From assembly GCA_963830495.1 (NCBI GenBank), contig CAWHMS010000002.1, positions 186,001 to 250,000 on the forward strand: a stretch of 64,000 nt of DNA. Reading direction: 5' to 3'. Both the position numbers and the translations under genes were made by a program. This DNA comes from CAWHMS01 sp963830495. GTDB taxonomy: Bacteria > Actinomycetota > Actinomycetes > Propionibacteriales > Nocardioidaceae. The first letter of the stretch is position 1; every line of letters starts with the position of its first letter. Under the pieces are notes generated by a model. It saw only the letters and a program-made list of their open reading frames with translations. It made no database searches and was not told the DNA's origin. Positions 44,003-52,234 of this stretch are shown piece after piece.

Positions 44003-44650
44003 ATGGCCACGACGGCGACCGGCGGATTCGACGCGCTGGTGCTCACGGGGGGCGCTGGGCGCCGGCTCGGCGGGGTGGACAAGGCGACCATCGCGATCGG
44101 CGCACACACGCTGTTGGAGCGAGCGTTGGCCGCCGTCGCAGCTGCCGAAGCCGTCGTCACCGTGGGGCCGGAACACCCCACGGCCGAGAGTACGACGCCC
44201 GAGGCTGCGGCGTTCGTAGGCGGGGTGCTCGAGGGTGCGACCGTACGCGTGACGAACGTGCGCGAAGACCCGCCCGGCGGCGGTCCGGTCGCGGCGATCG
44301 AGGCCGGCCTGGGACTGGTTGCGCAACCAGTGGTCGTCGTACTCGCGTGTGACATGCCGTTCGTGACGGGCGCAGACGTGCACCGGCTGGTGGCGGCGCT
44401 GCTCCTAGCAGACGACGCGGTGGACGCGACGATGTACGTGGCGGAGGGCCAGCGCCAACCGCTGGCGGCCGCCTACCGAGTGCGGTCGCTGCGGCGTACC
44501 CTGCGCATGCATGGACCAGCGACGGGTATGGCGATGAGGCAGCTGATGGCGCCCTTGACCGTCGTGGAGATCCCGACCGATCCTGGGGTCACGGCGGACT
44601 GCGACACCTGGGCAGACGTCGACCGATCCCGGATGCTTCTGGAGGACTGA
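44003..44650 (+). CDS. mobA: Molybdenum cofactor guanylyltransferase-like protein
   Basis: A 215-residue nucleotidyltransferase that would attach GMP to molybdopterin. The signature loop is LVLTGGAGRRLGGVDKATIA with the conserved GRR and Lys; GPVAAIEAGLG and VLACDMPFVTGADV (the Asp-x-Pro metal site) follow, and QPLAAAYRV and DPGVTADCDTWADVD close the fold (canonical MobA ends in DxNTPED; here DCDTWAD). It overlaps the DUF6457 gene by one base. Three molybdopterin enzymes or fragments occur in the window, giving it clients. Confidence 0.85.
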   Translation: MATTATGGFDALVLTGGAGRRLGGVDKATIAIGAHTLLERALAAVAAAEAVVTVGPEHPTAESTTPEAAAFVGGVLEGATVRVTNVREDPPGGGPVAAIEAGLGLVAQPVVVVLACDMPFVTGADVHRLVAALLLADDAVDATMYVAEGQRQPLAAAYRVRSLRRTLRMHGPATGMAMRQLMAPLTVVEIPTDPGVTADCDTWADVDRSRMLLED

Positions 44651-44886
44651 TGAGCCTGACGAGCTGGGCCGACCAGCTGGCAGCGGCGCTCGGCGTCGAG
44701 CTCGAGATCGACGCCGATGCGATTCTCGACCTGGCCAGGGATGCTGCGCACTCGGTCGAGCGACCGGCCGCCCCGCTGGCTGCTTTCCTTGTGGGCTACG
44801 CAGCCGGGGTGCGCGGCGGCTCTGCCACTGACGTCGTCGACTGCATCGATGTGGCGACTGACCTGATCGAGTCCGAGCCCGCGTGA
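44650..44886 (+). CDS. DUF6457 domain protein, mobA partner
   Basis: A 78-residue helical protein (SLTSWADQLAAALGVELEID, ILDLARDAAHSVERPAAPLA, AAFLVGYAAGVRGG) matching the DUF6457 family, which is usually encoded next to or fused to actinobacterial MobA-like proteins. Its ATG shares a base with the mobA stop (TGATG), so it is coupled to it. Function unknown; a role in cofactor maturation is inferred from linkage only. Confidence 0.85.
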   Translation: MSLTSWADQLAAALGVELEIDADAILDLARDAAHSVERPAAPLAAFLVGYAAGVRGGSATDVVDCIDVATDLIESEPA

Positions 44887-44956
44887 CGGCTGACGCGCCC
44901 GCCTGTCGAGACGACCCGCACGACTGCGGCAGGTCGCGCCACAGGTGGCGGTGTTG

Positions 44957-45793
44957 ATGACCGAGAGGAGCGTCGACTCCGCCACCGCGTCGGCTCGCGT
45001 CGGACCACTCGTCCGGGCCTGTCATCCGGAGCCGACCGTCGCGGTGACTGCGCTCGCAGCCCTGTTGGCGATCGCGGACGGCGCCGGAGTCGCCGAGCTG
45101 ACCCTGCTCGTGCTCGCCGTACTCTCCGGCCAACTGGTCATCGGGTGGTCCAACGACCTCCTGGACGCCAACCGCGACCGTCAGGCCGGCCGCACCGACA
45201 AACCTTTGGCCACGGGCGGTCTCGGCGCGCGCACGGTGACCAGCGCCCTCGCCGCATCCGCAGTCAGCTGTGTGGCGTTGTCACTGCTGCTGGGGTGGGC
45301 GGCCGGTGCCGTGCACATCATGCTGGTGGTGGGCTCGGGGCTCGCCTACAACGCCGGATTGAAGGGCACCCTCTGGTCCTGGCTGCCCTACGCCGTGGCG
45401 TTCGGCTCATTGCCGACCGTAGTCACGCTGGCGACCGTCCCGGCCGAGGTCGCACCCACGTGGATGATGGTCGTGGGAGCCCTGCTGGGAGTCGGCGCGC
45501 ACCTGGTCAACGCGCTGCCAGACCTGGACGACGACGAGCAGACCGGCATCCGCGGCCTCCCCCATCGGCTGGGTGCGCTGGCCTCGCAGCGCGCCGCCAT
45601 GGCAGTGCTGGTCGCAGCGTCCGTCGTCGCTCACGTGGCTCCCGCCGGACCGCGCCCGTGGTGGTCCTGGGGGGGCCTGGCGCTGGTGCTCGTGCTCGCC
45701 GTGATCGGATTGACCGGACGCGGCAAGACGCCGTTCCGAGCGGCGGTGCTGATCGCCCTGGTCGACGTAGGGACGCTGGTGCTGCGTGGATAG
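44957..45793 (+). CDS. UbiA-family prenyltransferase
   Basis: A 278-residue integral membrane enzyme that transfers a prenyl chain to an aromatic or other acceptor. Both Asp-rich metal motifs are visible: NDLLDANRDRQAGRTDKP at residues 66-83 and DLDDDEQTGIRGLPHRLG near residue 190. Eight or nine helices are predicted. ATG at 44957 is favoured; an in-frame GTG lies four codons earlier. The end overlaps the GTG just ahead of the next gene, and AGGAGG for that gene sits over the junction. Together with the genes that follow it forms a candidate prenylated phenolic lipid pathway. Confidence 0.88.
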   Translation: MTERSVDSATASARVGPLVRACHPEPTVAVTALAALLAIADGAGVAELTLLVLAVLSGQLVIGWSNDLLDANRDRQAGRTDKPLATGGLGARTVTSALAASAVSCVALSLLLGWAAGAVHIMLVVGSGLAYNAGLKGTLWSWLPYAVAFGSLPTVVTLATVPAEVAPTWMMVVGALLGVGAHLVNALPDLDDDEQTGIRGLPHRLGALASQRAAMAVLVAASVVAHVAPAGPRPWWSWGGLALVLVLAVIGLTGRGKTPFRAAVLIALVDVGTLVLRG

Positions 45794-45806
45794 GAGGCCG
45801 ACCCGC

Positions 45807-46973
45807 ATGATGACCGAGCCCGCCGAGGGGTACGGCGCGTGGGACCTGGTCATCGTCGGGGGCGGACCGGCCGGGTCCGCCGCCGCCTTGGGGGCCTTGA
45901 GTGCCCGGCCCGACTTGGCCGTGCTGATCCTGGACCGGGCCGACTTCCCTCGCGACAAGGCCTGCGGCGACGGAATCGCTCCGCACGTGCTCGACGTGCT
46001 CGCGTCGGTCGGCGTCACGGGACTGCTCGACGACCTGCCTGCGATCACGAGCTTCTCGCTGCGTCACAAGGACGAGTACGTCGCCCGCGAGATGCGCCGC
46101 CCGGTATGGGTGGTGCCACGGACCGTCTTCGACCACCGACTGGTCGAGGCGGCCACCGCGGCGGGGGCGGTGCTTCGACGGCACCGGGTGCGCGAGGCCG
46201 AGGTCCGGTCCGACGGCGTCGTGGTCGACCGCGACCTCCGCGCACCCATCGTGGTGGCCGCCGACGGTGCCCACTCGGTGATGCGTTCGGTGGCGGGCCT
46301 ACCGCCGGTGGCGCGACGTGCGTTGGCGATCCGTGGCTACGCTCCGACCCCGCCCAGCCGTCAGGGCCGCCAGGCCATCGTCTTCGGCGAGCGGCGCCAA
46401 CCGTCGTACGCCTGGAGCTTCGACCGCGGCGACGGTGTGTCCAACATCGGGTACGGCGAGCTCCTCGACCCGGACGCACCCGTCTCCCGGGCCGACCTGC
46501 TCGCGCGACTGGAGTTGCTGCTGCCGGGAGCGCGAGCCGCCGGCACCGACTGGCGGGCGCACCACCTGCCGCTGTCCTCGCGCTCCTGGCAGCATCCTGG
46601 CGGCCGGATCCTGCTCACTGGTGACGCCGCTGGCTTGATCAACCCGATGACCGGAGAGGGCATCTACTACGCCGTCGCCACCGGCGTGCTCGCGGGCCGC
46701 GCGGCCGCGGCCGCTCTCTCCACGGGCACCACTGACACGGCCGGCGCGCGCTATCGCCGTGGCGTGCAGATCCTGCTCGGCCGGCACCTGCGGCACACGG
46801 CCGTCGCCTCCCGGCTCGCCTCGGTACCCGCCGTGGTGTCGGCGGGCGTCCGGGCGGCGGCAGCAGAGCAGCGCGCCTTCGACGCGCTCGTGGAGGTAGG
46901 GCTCGGCCAGGGGCTGCTCACTCCGAGGCTGGTCTCGGGACTGATCCGGCGGGTGAGGTGGCCATTACGATGA
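45807..46973 (+). CDS. Geranylgeranyl-reductase-family FAD oxidoreductase
   Basis: A 388-residue flavoprotein. AGGAGG lies 9 bases before ATG 45807. Motifs: DLVIVGGGPAGSAAALGALS for FAD, FPRDKACGDGIAPHVLDVL (the DKACGDG signature of geranylgeranyl reductases), VVAADGAHSVMR, and RILLTGDAAGLINPMTGEG then IYYAVATGVLAG. Such enzymes saturate double bonds in prenyl chains of lipids or quinones. Its position right behind a UbiA prenyltransferase suggests it reduces the chain that UbiA attaches; that is inference. Confidence 0.85.
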   Translation: MMTEPAEGYGAWDLVIVGGGPAGSAAALGALSARPDLAVLILDRADFPRDKACGDGIAPHVLDVLASVGVTGLLDDLPAITSFSLRHKDEYVAREMRRPVWVVPRTVFDHRLVEAATAAGAVLRRHRVREAEVRSDGVVVDRDLRAPIVVAADGAHSVMRSVAGLPPVARRALAIRGYAPTPPSRQGRQAIVFGERRQPSYAWSFDRGDGVSNIGYGELLDPDAPVSRADLLARLELLLPGARAAGTDWRAHHLPLSSRSWQHPGGRILLTGDAAGLINPMTGEGIYYAVATGVLAGRAAAAALSTGTTDTAGARYRRGVQILLGRHLRHTAVASRLASVPAVVSAGVRAAAAEQRAFDALVEVGLGQGLLTPRLVSGLIRRVRWPLR

Positions 46974-47059
46974 CGCTCATAGGCATCACCAGACCAGCGG
47001 GTGGGCACTGACCGAATGTGGGTCGACCGAGCACAGGTTCCACTGAATCGAGGCCAGCG

Positions 47060-47104
47060 ATGTCCCTGCTCCTCCCTCCCGTGACGGCTCGGCCGCCCCG
47101 GTGA
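47060..47104 (+). CDS. Possible 14-codon leader peptide coupled to the polyketide synthase
   Basis: ATG at 47060, with GAGG six bases upstream, opens a frame encoding MSLLLPPVTARPPR and stops at TGA 47102-47104, overlapping the GTG start (47101) of the polyketide synthase. That GTG has no ribosome binding site of its own, so translation could be delivered by termination-reinitiation from this leader. There is no regulatory codon run (for example consecutive amino acids of one kind), so a simple coupling role is more likely than attenuation. Confidence 0.4.
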   Translation: MSLLLPPVTARPPR

Positions 47105-48213
47105 GCCGGATCCTCACGGTCAACGGCGTGCTGCCGCGGCACCGGTACAGCCAGGCCGAGCTGACAACGGCTTTCACCGAGGTCATGGGCACCACTGCAG
47201 CGGAGCGCGCCCTGGTGCAGCGCCTGCACGACAATGCGGGCGTCAGCCACCGCCACCTTGCCCTGCCGATCGACGGCTACGCGACACTGGCCGACTTCGG
47301 AGCTGCCAACGACGCCTTCATCGAGAGCGCCGTGGAGCTCGGCGCCACCGCGGTCACCGAAGCCCTCGACAGCGCGGGCCTCGAGCCCTGGGATGTCGAC
47401 CTGCTGGTGTCCGCGACCGTCACCGGACTCGCCGTCCCGTCGATCGATGCTCGCGTCGCCGCCCGGGTGGGCTTGCGCCCGGACGTGAAGCGGATCCCGA
47501 TCGTCGGTCTGGGCTGCGTCGCGGGCGCCGCCGGGATCGCCCGGCTGCACGACTACCTGGTCGGTTACCCCGACCAGGTGGCGATGTTGCTCTCCGTCGA
47601 GCTGTGCTCCCTCACCCTGCAGCGACAGGACACGTCGGTGCCCAACCTGGTGGCCAGTGGCCTCTTCGGCGACGGGGCCGCCGTGGTCATCGCCGCCGGC
47701 GAGCGCTTCGAGGCGCCGCGGCCGGGCCACACGCCGTACGCCGCCGCATCCAGCGGTCAGCCGAGCGTGCTCACCACGCGTAGCCGGATGTACGCCGACA
47801 CCGAGCGCGCCATGGGTTGGGACGTCGGTTCGACGGGCCTGCGGGTCGTGTTGGGAGCCGAGGTGCCGCAGCTGGTCCGCGACAACGTCGCCGACGACGT
47901 GGACGGCTTCCTCAAGGACCAGGGTCTCTGCCGGGACGACGTGCAGTGGTGGGTGTGCCACCCCGGCGGCCCGAAGGTGCTCGACGCGCTGCACCAGGCT
48001 CTCGACCTCGACCGGCACGCCTTGTCGCTCACCTGGGACTCACTCGACCGGATCGGCAACCTCTCGTCGGCGTCGGTGCTGCACGTGCTGGCCGACACCC
48101 TCGCGACCCGGCCGCCACCGCCGGACACCTTCGGGATGCTGATGGCGATGGGGCCGGGGTTCTGCCTGGAGATGGTGCTGCTGCACTCCCCTGCAGAGGA
48201 GGTCGCCGCGTGA
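47101..48213 (+). CDS. Type III polyketide synthase
   Basis: A 370-residue chalcone synthase-fold enzyme that condenses malonyl-CoA onto an acyl-CoA starter. The triad is Cys139 (IVGLGCVAGAAG), His287 (WWVCHPGGPKVLDAL) and Asn320 (RIGNLSSASVLHVL); the loop MLLSVELCSLTLQ and FGDGAAVVI are also conserved. Note Cys before the catalytic His, where plant enzymes have Ile. Similar actinobacterial enzymes make alkylresorcinols or alkylpyrones. The stop overlaps the next gene's GTG, so it forms one translational unit with the methyltransferase, FAD enzyme and isomerase. Confidence 0.92.
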   Translation: MSRILTVNGVLPRHRYSQAELTTAFTEVMGTTAAERALVQRLHDNAGVSHRHLALPIDGYATLADFGAANDAFIESAVELGATAVTEALDSAGLEPWDVDLLVSATVTGLAVPSIDARVAARVGLRPDVKRIPIVGLGCVAGAAGIARLHDYLVGYPDQVAMLLSVELCSLTLQRQDTSVPNLVASGLFGDGAAVVIAAGERFEAPRPGHTPYAAASSGQPSVLTTRSRMYADTERAMGWDVGSTGLRVVLGAEVPQLVRDNVADDVDGFLKDQGLCRDDVQWWVCHPGGPKVLDALHQALDLDRHALSLTWDSLDRIGNLSSASVLHVLADTLATRPPPPDTFGMLMAMGPGFCLEMVLLHSPAEEVAA

Positions 48214-48761
48214 GCAGTCTGGGCTGGTTCACCTTGCTGGTGGCGCTGGTGGGGCTGGAGCGGCTGGCGGAGCTGGTCGTCTCCCAGCGCAACGCTGCCT
48301 GGAGCCTGCGGCACGGCGGAGTGGAGACGGGCCAGCGGCACTACCGCGTCATGGTCGTGCTGCACACCGGGCTGCTCGTCGGAGCCCTCGCCGAGGTCTG
48401 GATCCGGCGACCGGAGTTCTACCCCCTGTTGGGGTGGTCGATGCTCGCGGTGGTGCTGCTCGCGCAGGCGCTGCGATGGTGGTGCATCGCGACCCTGGGG
48501 CGACGCTGGAACACCCGGGTCATCGTCGTACCCGGCATGCCGCTGGTCGACCGCGGCCCCTACCGCTGGCTTCGCCACCCCAACTACGTCGCTGTGGTGG
48601 CCGAGGGCGTGGCGCTGCCCTTGGTGCACACCGCGTGGATCACCGCAGTCACGTTTACCGTGGTCAACGCCGCGCTGCTGGGCGTGCGGATCCGGGTCGA
48701 GGATGACGCGCTGCGGTCCGCCACCACCGCAACGCCGGTACGGCGGGTGGCCCAGCCGTGA
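48210..48761 (+). CDS. Isoprenylcysteine carboxyl methyltransferase-like membrane methyltransferase
   Basis: A 183-residue membrane protein, GTG start overlapping the previous stop with AGAGGAGG just upstream. Four to five helices are present; the SAM-binding signature is GPYRWLRHPNYVAVVAEGVA (RHPxY followed by a late Glu), with VVPGMPLVDRGPYRWLRHP as the approach loop. In the srs phenolic-lipid operons of streptomycetes a protein of this class methylates the polyketide's hydroxyl group; the same role is inferred here because it sits directly behind the type III synthase. Confidence 0.85.
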   Translation: MSSLGWFTLLVALVGLERLAELVVSQRNAAWSLRHGGVETGQRHYRVMVVLHTGLLVGALAEVWIRRPEFYPLLGWSMLAVVLLAQALRWWCIATLGRRWNTRVIVVPGMPLVDRGPYRWLRHPNYVAVVAEGVALPLVHTAWITAVTFTVVNAALLGVRIRVEDDALRSATTATPVRRVAQP

Positions 48762-49795
48762 CGGGCACAGCCATGACCGACGTGATCGTCGCCGGAGGCG
48801 GCCCGGTCGGACTCGTGACCGCCCTCGAGGCCGCGCGCGCTGGCCTCTCTGTGCAGGTGCTCGAGCCTCGACCCGGGGTCGTCGACAAGGCCTGCGGCGA
48901 AGGCCTGATGCCCGGCACCCTGGCCGCGCTGACGGATCACGGTGTGCACCCGGCCGGTCGGCCGCTGCGCGGCATCCGCTACCTCGACGGCCGGCGCCAG
49001 GTCGACGCTGCCTTTCGCTCCGGTCAGGGTCGCGGGGTACGACGTACCGCCCTGCATCAGACGCTGCTCGCCAAAGTGGCCGACACCGGCATCGAGGTGT
49101 TGCCGCGACCTGCCCACAGCGTGCAGCAGGACGATCGCGACGTGCGTGTCGACGGCGCGCGGGCTCGCTACCTTGTCGCGGCCGACGGGCTGCACTCTCC
49201 GCTGCGGCGCCAGCTCGGACTGCACCGCGTCACGCGGGCGCCGCGCCGCTTCGGACTCCGCGTGCACGTAGAGACCGCGCCGTGGACCGACTTCGTCGAG
49301 GTCCATTGGGCCGACCGGGCTGAGGCCTACGTGACGCCCGTTGGCCCCAACCTGGTCAACATGGCTCTGTTGTCGGCCGATCGCTCACCCTTCGACGAGC
49401 TGCTCAAGGCGTTCCCGGAGCTGCTCGGCCGCATCGTCGGCTGGCCGGTGTCGCCGGTCCGGGGCGCCGGGCCGCTTCGACAGCAGTCCACCGCCCGGGT
49501 GTCCGGCCGGGTCCTGCTGGTGGGTGATGCGAGTGGGTACGTGGACGCGCTCACGGGCGAGGGTATGGCGGTGGGATTCGCCCAGGCCAGGGAGGCCGTG
49601 GCGGCCATCGTTGCTGACGAGCCCGCCCGCTACGAGAGGTCGTGGCGGCGGATCACGTGGCGGCACCGGCTGCTGACCGCGTCGCTGGTGACCGCCACCC
49701 GATCGCCACTCGTCCGCCGCAACCTGGTGCCGGCTGCCGAGCGGCTTCCGGGCGTGTTCTCCGCTGCGGTCAACGAGCTGGCCAGGCCGGCATGA
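48758..49795 (+). CDS. FAD-dependent oxidoreductase of the phenolic lipid cluster
   Basis: A 345-residue flavoprotein. The GTG at 48758 overlaps the previous stop; ATG at 48773 is an alternative. FAD loop DVIVAGGGPVGLVTALEAAR, then DKACGEGLMPGTLAAL, a second FAD segment YLVAADGLHSPLRRQLGL, and GRVLLVGDASGYVDALTGEG. The DKACGEG motif links it to the geranylgeranyl reductase/aromatic hydroxylase group; in srs-type operons a flavin monooxygenase oxidises the resorcinol to a quinone, and the same is proposed here. It shares the DKACG(D/E)G motif with the enzyme at 45.8 kb. Confidence 0.85.
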   Translation: MTGTAMTDVIVAGGGPVGLVTALEAARAGLSVQVLEPRPGVVDKACGEGLMPGTLAALTDHGVHPAGRPLRGIRYLDGRRQVDAAFRSGQGRGVRRTALHQTLLAKVADTGIEVLPRPAHSVQQDDRDVRVDGARARYLVAADGLHSPLRRQLGLHRVTRAPRRFGLRVHVETAPWTDFVEVHWADRAEAYVTPVGPNLVNMALLSADRSPFDELLKAFPELLGRIVGWPVSPVRGAGPLRQQSTARVSGRVLLVGDASGYVDALTGEGMAVGFAQAREAVAAIVADEPARYERSWRRITWRHRLLTASLVTATRSPLVRRNLVPAAERLPGVFSAAVNELARPA

Positions 49796-50397
49796 CGAGC
49801 GCAGCCCAGCCGGCAGCGGAGGAGGAGTACGTCGTACTGCTCGACGAGTCGGGCGCCGCGATCGGCACCGCGCCCAAGCGCACGGTGCATCACCGGGGCA
49901 CCCCGCTGCACCTGGCGTTCTCCTGCTACGTCTTCGACGGCTCCGACCGGCTGTTGCTCACCCAGCGGGCCGCCGGCAAGCTGACCTGGCCAGGCGTCTG
50001 GACCAACACCCTGTGCGGCCATCCGGCGCCGGGCGAGCCGATGGCATCTGCCGTGACGCGTCGAGCGCGAGACGAGCTCGGGCTCGGGATCCGCGACCTG
50101 CAGGTGGCCCTGCCGGGCTTCCGCTACCGGGCCGTCATGCCCGACGGGACCACGGAGCATGAGGTCTGCCCGGTCTTCACGGCGGTGACGGACGAGCAGC
50201 CTTCGCCACGCAGCACCGAGGTCGACGCGGTCTCCTGGGTCAGGTGGTCGTCGTTCAGCGCCGACGTCCTGGGCGGTAGACGAGAGGTTTCGCCCTGGTG
50301 CGTCGAGCAGGTGCAGCAGCTGGCGGCGCTGGCGGCGCACCCTCGCCAGGTGGCGGGCGCGGTCGGCAACCTCCCGCCGGCTGCCGCGATCCGCTGA
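49792..50397 (+). CDS. idi: Isopentenyl-diphosphate delta-isomerase (type 1)
   Basis: A 201-residue Nudix-fold isomerase interconverting isopentenyl and dimethylallyl diphosphate. Key motifs: LHLAFSCYVFDGSDRLLLTQ, WTNTLCGHPAPGEP with the catalytic Cys and metal His, AVTRRARDELGLGI (Nudix helix), and TTEHEVCPVFTA with the metal-binding Glu pair. ATG 49792 overlaps the upstream stop. Its presence inside the cluster indicates that dedicated prenyl precursor supply accompanies the synthase and UbiA genes. A terminator-like palindrome follows. Confidence 0.93.
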   Translation: MTSAAQPAAEEEYVVLLDESGAAIGTAPKRTVHHRGTPLHLAFSCYVFDGSDRLLLTQRAAGKLTWPGVWTNTLCGHPAPGEPMASAVTRRARDELGLGIRDLQVALPGFRYRAVMPDGTTEHEVCPVFTAVTDEQPSPRSTEVDAVSWVRWSSFSADVLGGRREVSPWCVEQVQQLAALAAHPRQVAGAVGNLPPAAAIR

Positions 50398-50423
50398 CCT
50401 GGGGCCGCGGAGACTGCCGCGGA

Positions 50424-50465
50424 GATCCGACCAGGCCGAGGCCCTGACCCCGAGGCGGTCGGATC
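50424..50465 (+). terminator. Palindrome after the prenylated lipid cluster
   Basis: GATCCGACC (50424-50432) is exactly complementary to GGTCGGATC (50457-50465); the loop is 24 bases. It follows idi by 27 bases and could terminate the cluster's transcript. Weak without a T tract. Confidence 0.45.
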
Positions 50466-50497
50466 CTTGTGCGACCGCGGTCGCTAGCGTGGCGGCC

Positions 50498-51478
50498 ATG
50501 CGCGCCGTCTTCGCTCGTGAGCCCGGTGGACCCGACGTACTCGAGGTTCGCGAGGTGCCGGACCCGGAGCCAGCCGCCGGCGACGTGGTGATCGACGTCG
50601 TGGCGAGTGCGGTCAACCGCGCCGACCTGATGCAGCGGCGGGGCCACTATCCACCACCACGAGGCGCGAGCGACGTACTCGGGCTGGAGTGCTCCGGGCG
50701 GATCAGCGCCGTGGGGGCAACGGTCGAACGGTGGCGGGTCGGCGATGAGGTATGTGCGCTGCTGACCGCTGGCGGGTATGCCGACCGGGTAGCGGTGCCG
50801 GAGGGACAGGTGGTCGGCGTACCCGCCGGAGTGGACCTGGCGGATGCCGCCGCCCTGCCCGAAGTCGCCGCCACGGTGTGGTCCAACGTCTTCATGGTCG
50901 CCGCGCTGCAGCCGGGCGAGACCTTCCTCGTGCATGGTGGCGCGGGCGGCATCGGCACGATGGCGATCCAGCTGGCGTCGGCGCTGGGCGCCCGGGTGGC
51001 CTGCACCGTCGGATCCGTTACGAAAAGCGACGTCTGCAAGGAGCTCGGTGCCGACCTAGTGATCAACTATCGCGAGCACGACTTCGTCGCGGAGGTACGC
51101 CGCTGGAGCGACGCGGGCGCCGACGTGATCCTCGACAACATGGGCGCGGCTTATCTCGGCCGCAACGTCGAGACTCTCGCGTCCGAGGGGCGACTTGTCG
51201 TCATCGGGCTGCAGGGCGGTACCCGCGGCGAGCTCGACCTGGGTGCTCTGCTGCGCAAGCGCGGTGCGGTCATCGCGACCACGCTGCGCTCTCGCCCCGT
51301 CGGGGAGAAGTCCGCCATCATGGCGAGCGTCGAGGAGCACGTCTGGCCACTCGTGGCCGAGGGCCAGGTCAGGCCCGTGATCGACACACGCGTGCCGTTG
51401 GACGACGTACCGGCAGCGCACGCGCGGGTCGAGGCGAGTGAGCACATCGGCAAGATTCTCCTCGTCACCGGTCGTTAG
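50498..51478 (+). CDS. NAD(P)H quinone oxidoreductase, MDR zinc-less family
   Basis: A 326-residue medium-chain dehydrogenase/reductase. MRAVFAREPGGPDVLEVREV opens it, with SAVNRADLMQRRGHYPPPRG (quinone reductase type substrate loop), VLGLECSGRISAVGA, and the NADP-binding loop FLVHGGAGGIGTMAIQLASA. No structural zinc cysteines are present. Such enzymes reduce quinones or enones with NADPH. It follows the phenolic lipid cluster on the same strand but after a terminator-like hairpin, so membership is uncertain. ATG 50498 fits better than an in-frame start three codons earlier. Confidence 0.88.
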   Translation: MRAVFAREPGGPDVLEVREVPDPEPAAGDVVIDVVASAVNRADLMQRRGHYPPPRGASDVLGLECSGRISAVGATVERWRVGDEVCALLTAGGYADRVAVPEGQVVGVPAGVDLADAAALPEVAATVWSNVFMVAALQPGETFLVHGGAGGIGTMAIQLASALGARVACTVGSVTKSDVCKELGADLVINYREHDFVAEVRRWSDAGADVILDNMGAAYLGRNVETLASEGRLVVIGLQGGTRGELDLGALLRKRGAVIATTLRSRPVGEKSAIMASVEEHVWPLVAEGQVRPVIDTRVPLDDVPAAHARVEASEHIGKILLVTGR

Positions 51479-51487
51479 GCTGGCTGG

Positions 51488-52096
51488 ATGACGAGCGAGA
51501 CGCCGGACGACGCCCAGCCCACCGACGAGCCACGGGTCGTCGTGATCACGCCTGGCGGCATGGGTGTCGCCGGCGGCGAGGGTGACGAGGACGACGGTGA
51601 GCGCTCGGTCGCCGACATGGTCGAGCAGCCGGCGAAGGTGATGCGCATCGGCAGCATGATCCGGCAGCTGCTCGACGAGGTGCGCTCCGCACCGCTCGAC
51701 GAGGCCAGCCGCGCTCGGCTGCGCGACATCCACACCGCCTCGATCAAAGAGCTGGAGCAGGGTCTGGCGCCCGAGCTGGTCGAGGAGCTGGAGCGGCTGT
51801 CCCTGGACTTCACCGAGGATGCGCCGAGTGAGGCCGAGCTGCGCATCGCCCAGGCACAGCTGGTGGGATGGCTCGAGGGTCTGTTCCACGGCATCCAGAC
51901 CGCGATCTACGCCCAGCAGATGGCGGCCAGGGCACAGCTGGAGCAGATGCGCCGGGCGCTGCCCGGACCCCCGGGCATGCCGGGTGGTCCCGGCGGGCCG
52001 GGTGGCGGCGGCGCTGGCGCCGGCGGGCCGGGTATGCCGGGCGGGCGCCCAGGGCCGCATCCCGACCAGGGCGATGGCGGCGGCCTCTACCTCTAG
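51488..52096 (+). CDS. bpa: Bacterial proteasome activator Bpa/PafE
   Basis: A 202-residue protein of the ATP-independent proteasome activator family. The four-helix core is VEQPAKVMRIGSMIRQLLDE, ARLRDIHTASIKELEQGLAP, LVEELERLSLDFTEDAPSEA and LVGWLEGLFHGIQTAIYAQQ, an oligomer-forming ring that opens the 20S core gate. The tail is Gly/Pro-rich and ends in LYL, in the position of the gate-opening C-terminal GQYL of mycobacterial PafE; Leu in place of Gln/Tyr should be noted. The N-terminus is acidic and disordered. It starts 10 bases after the quinone reductase stop. Confidence 0.9.
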   Translation: MTSETPDDAQPTDEPRVVVITPGGMGVAGGEGDEDDGERSVADMVEQPAKVMRIGSMIRQLLDEVRSAPLDEASRARLRDIHTASIKELEQGLAPELVEELERLSLDFTEDAPSEAELRIAQAQLVGWLEGLFHGIQTAIYAQQMAARAQLEQMRRALPGPPGMPGGPGGPGGGGAGAGGPGMPGGRPGPHPDQGDGGGLYL

Positions 52097-52234
52097 CCGC
52101 ACCTCGCGTAGGGGCTCTGCGTCGGATCCTGGGGCAGCAGCAGCGACCCCGACCGGCCACTTCGGCCCGGCTGAGAGCGGGGTCGCAGTCGGGCAAATCC
52201 AATCCGTGGGGGTGATCGGCGCCGAATACGCTGC

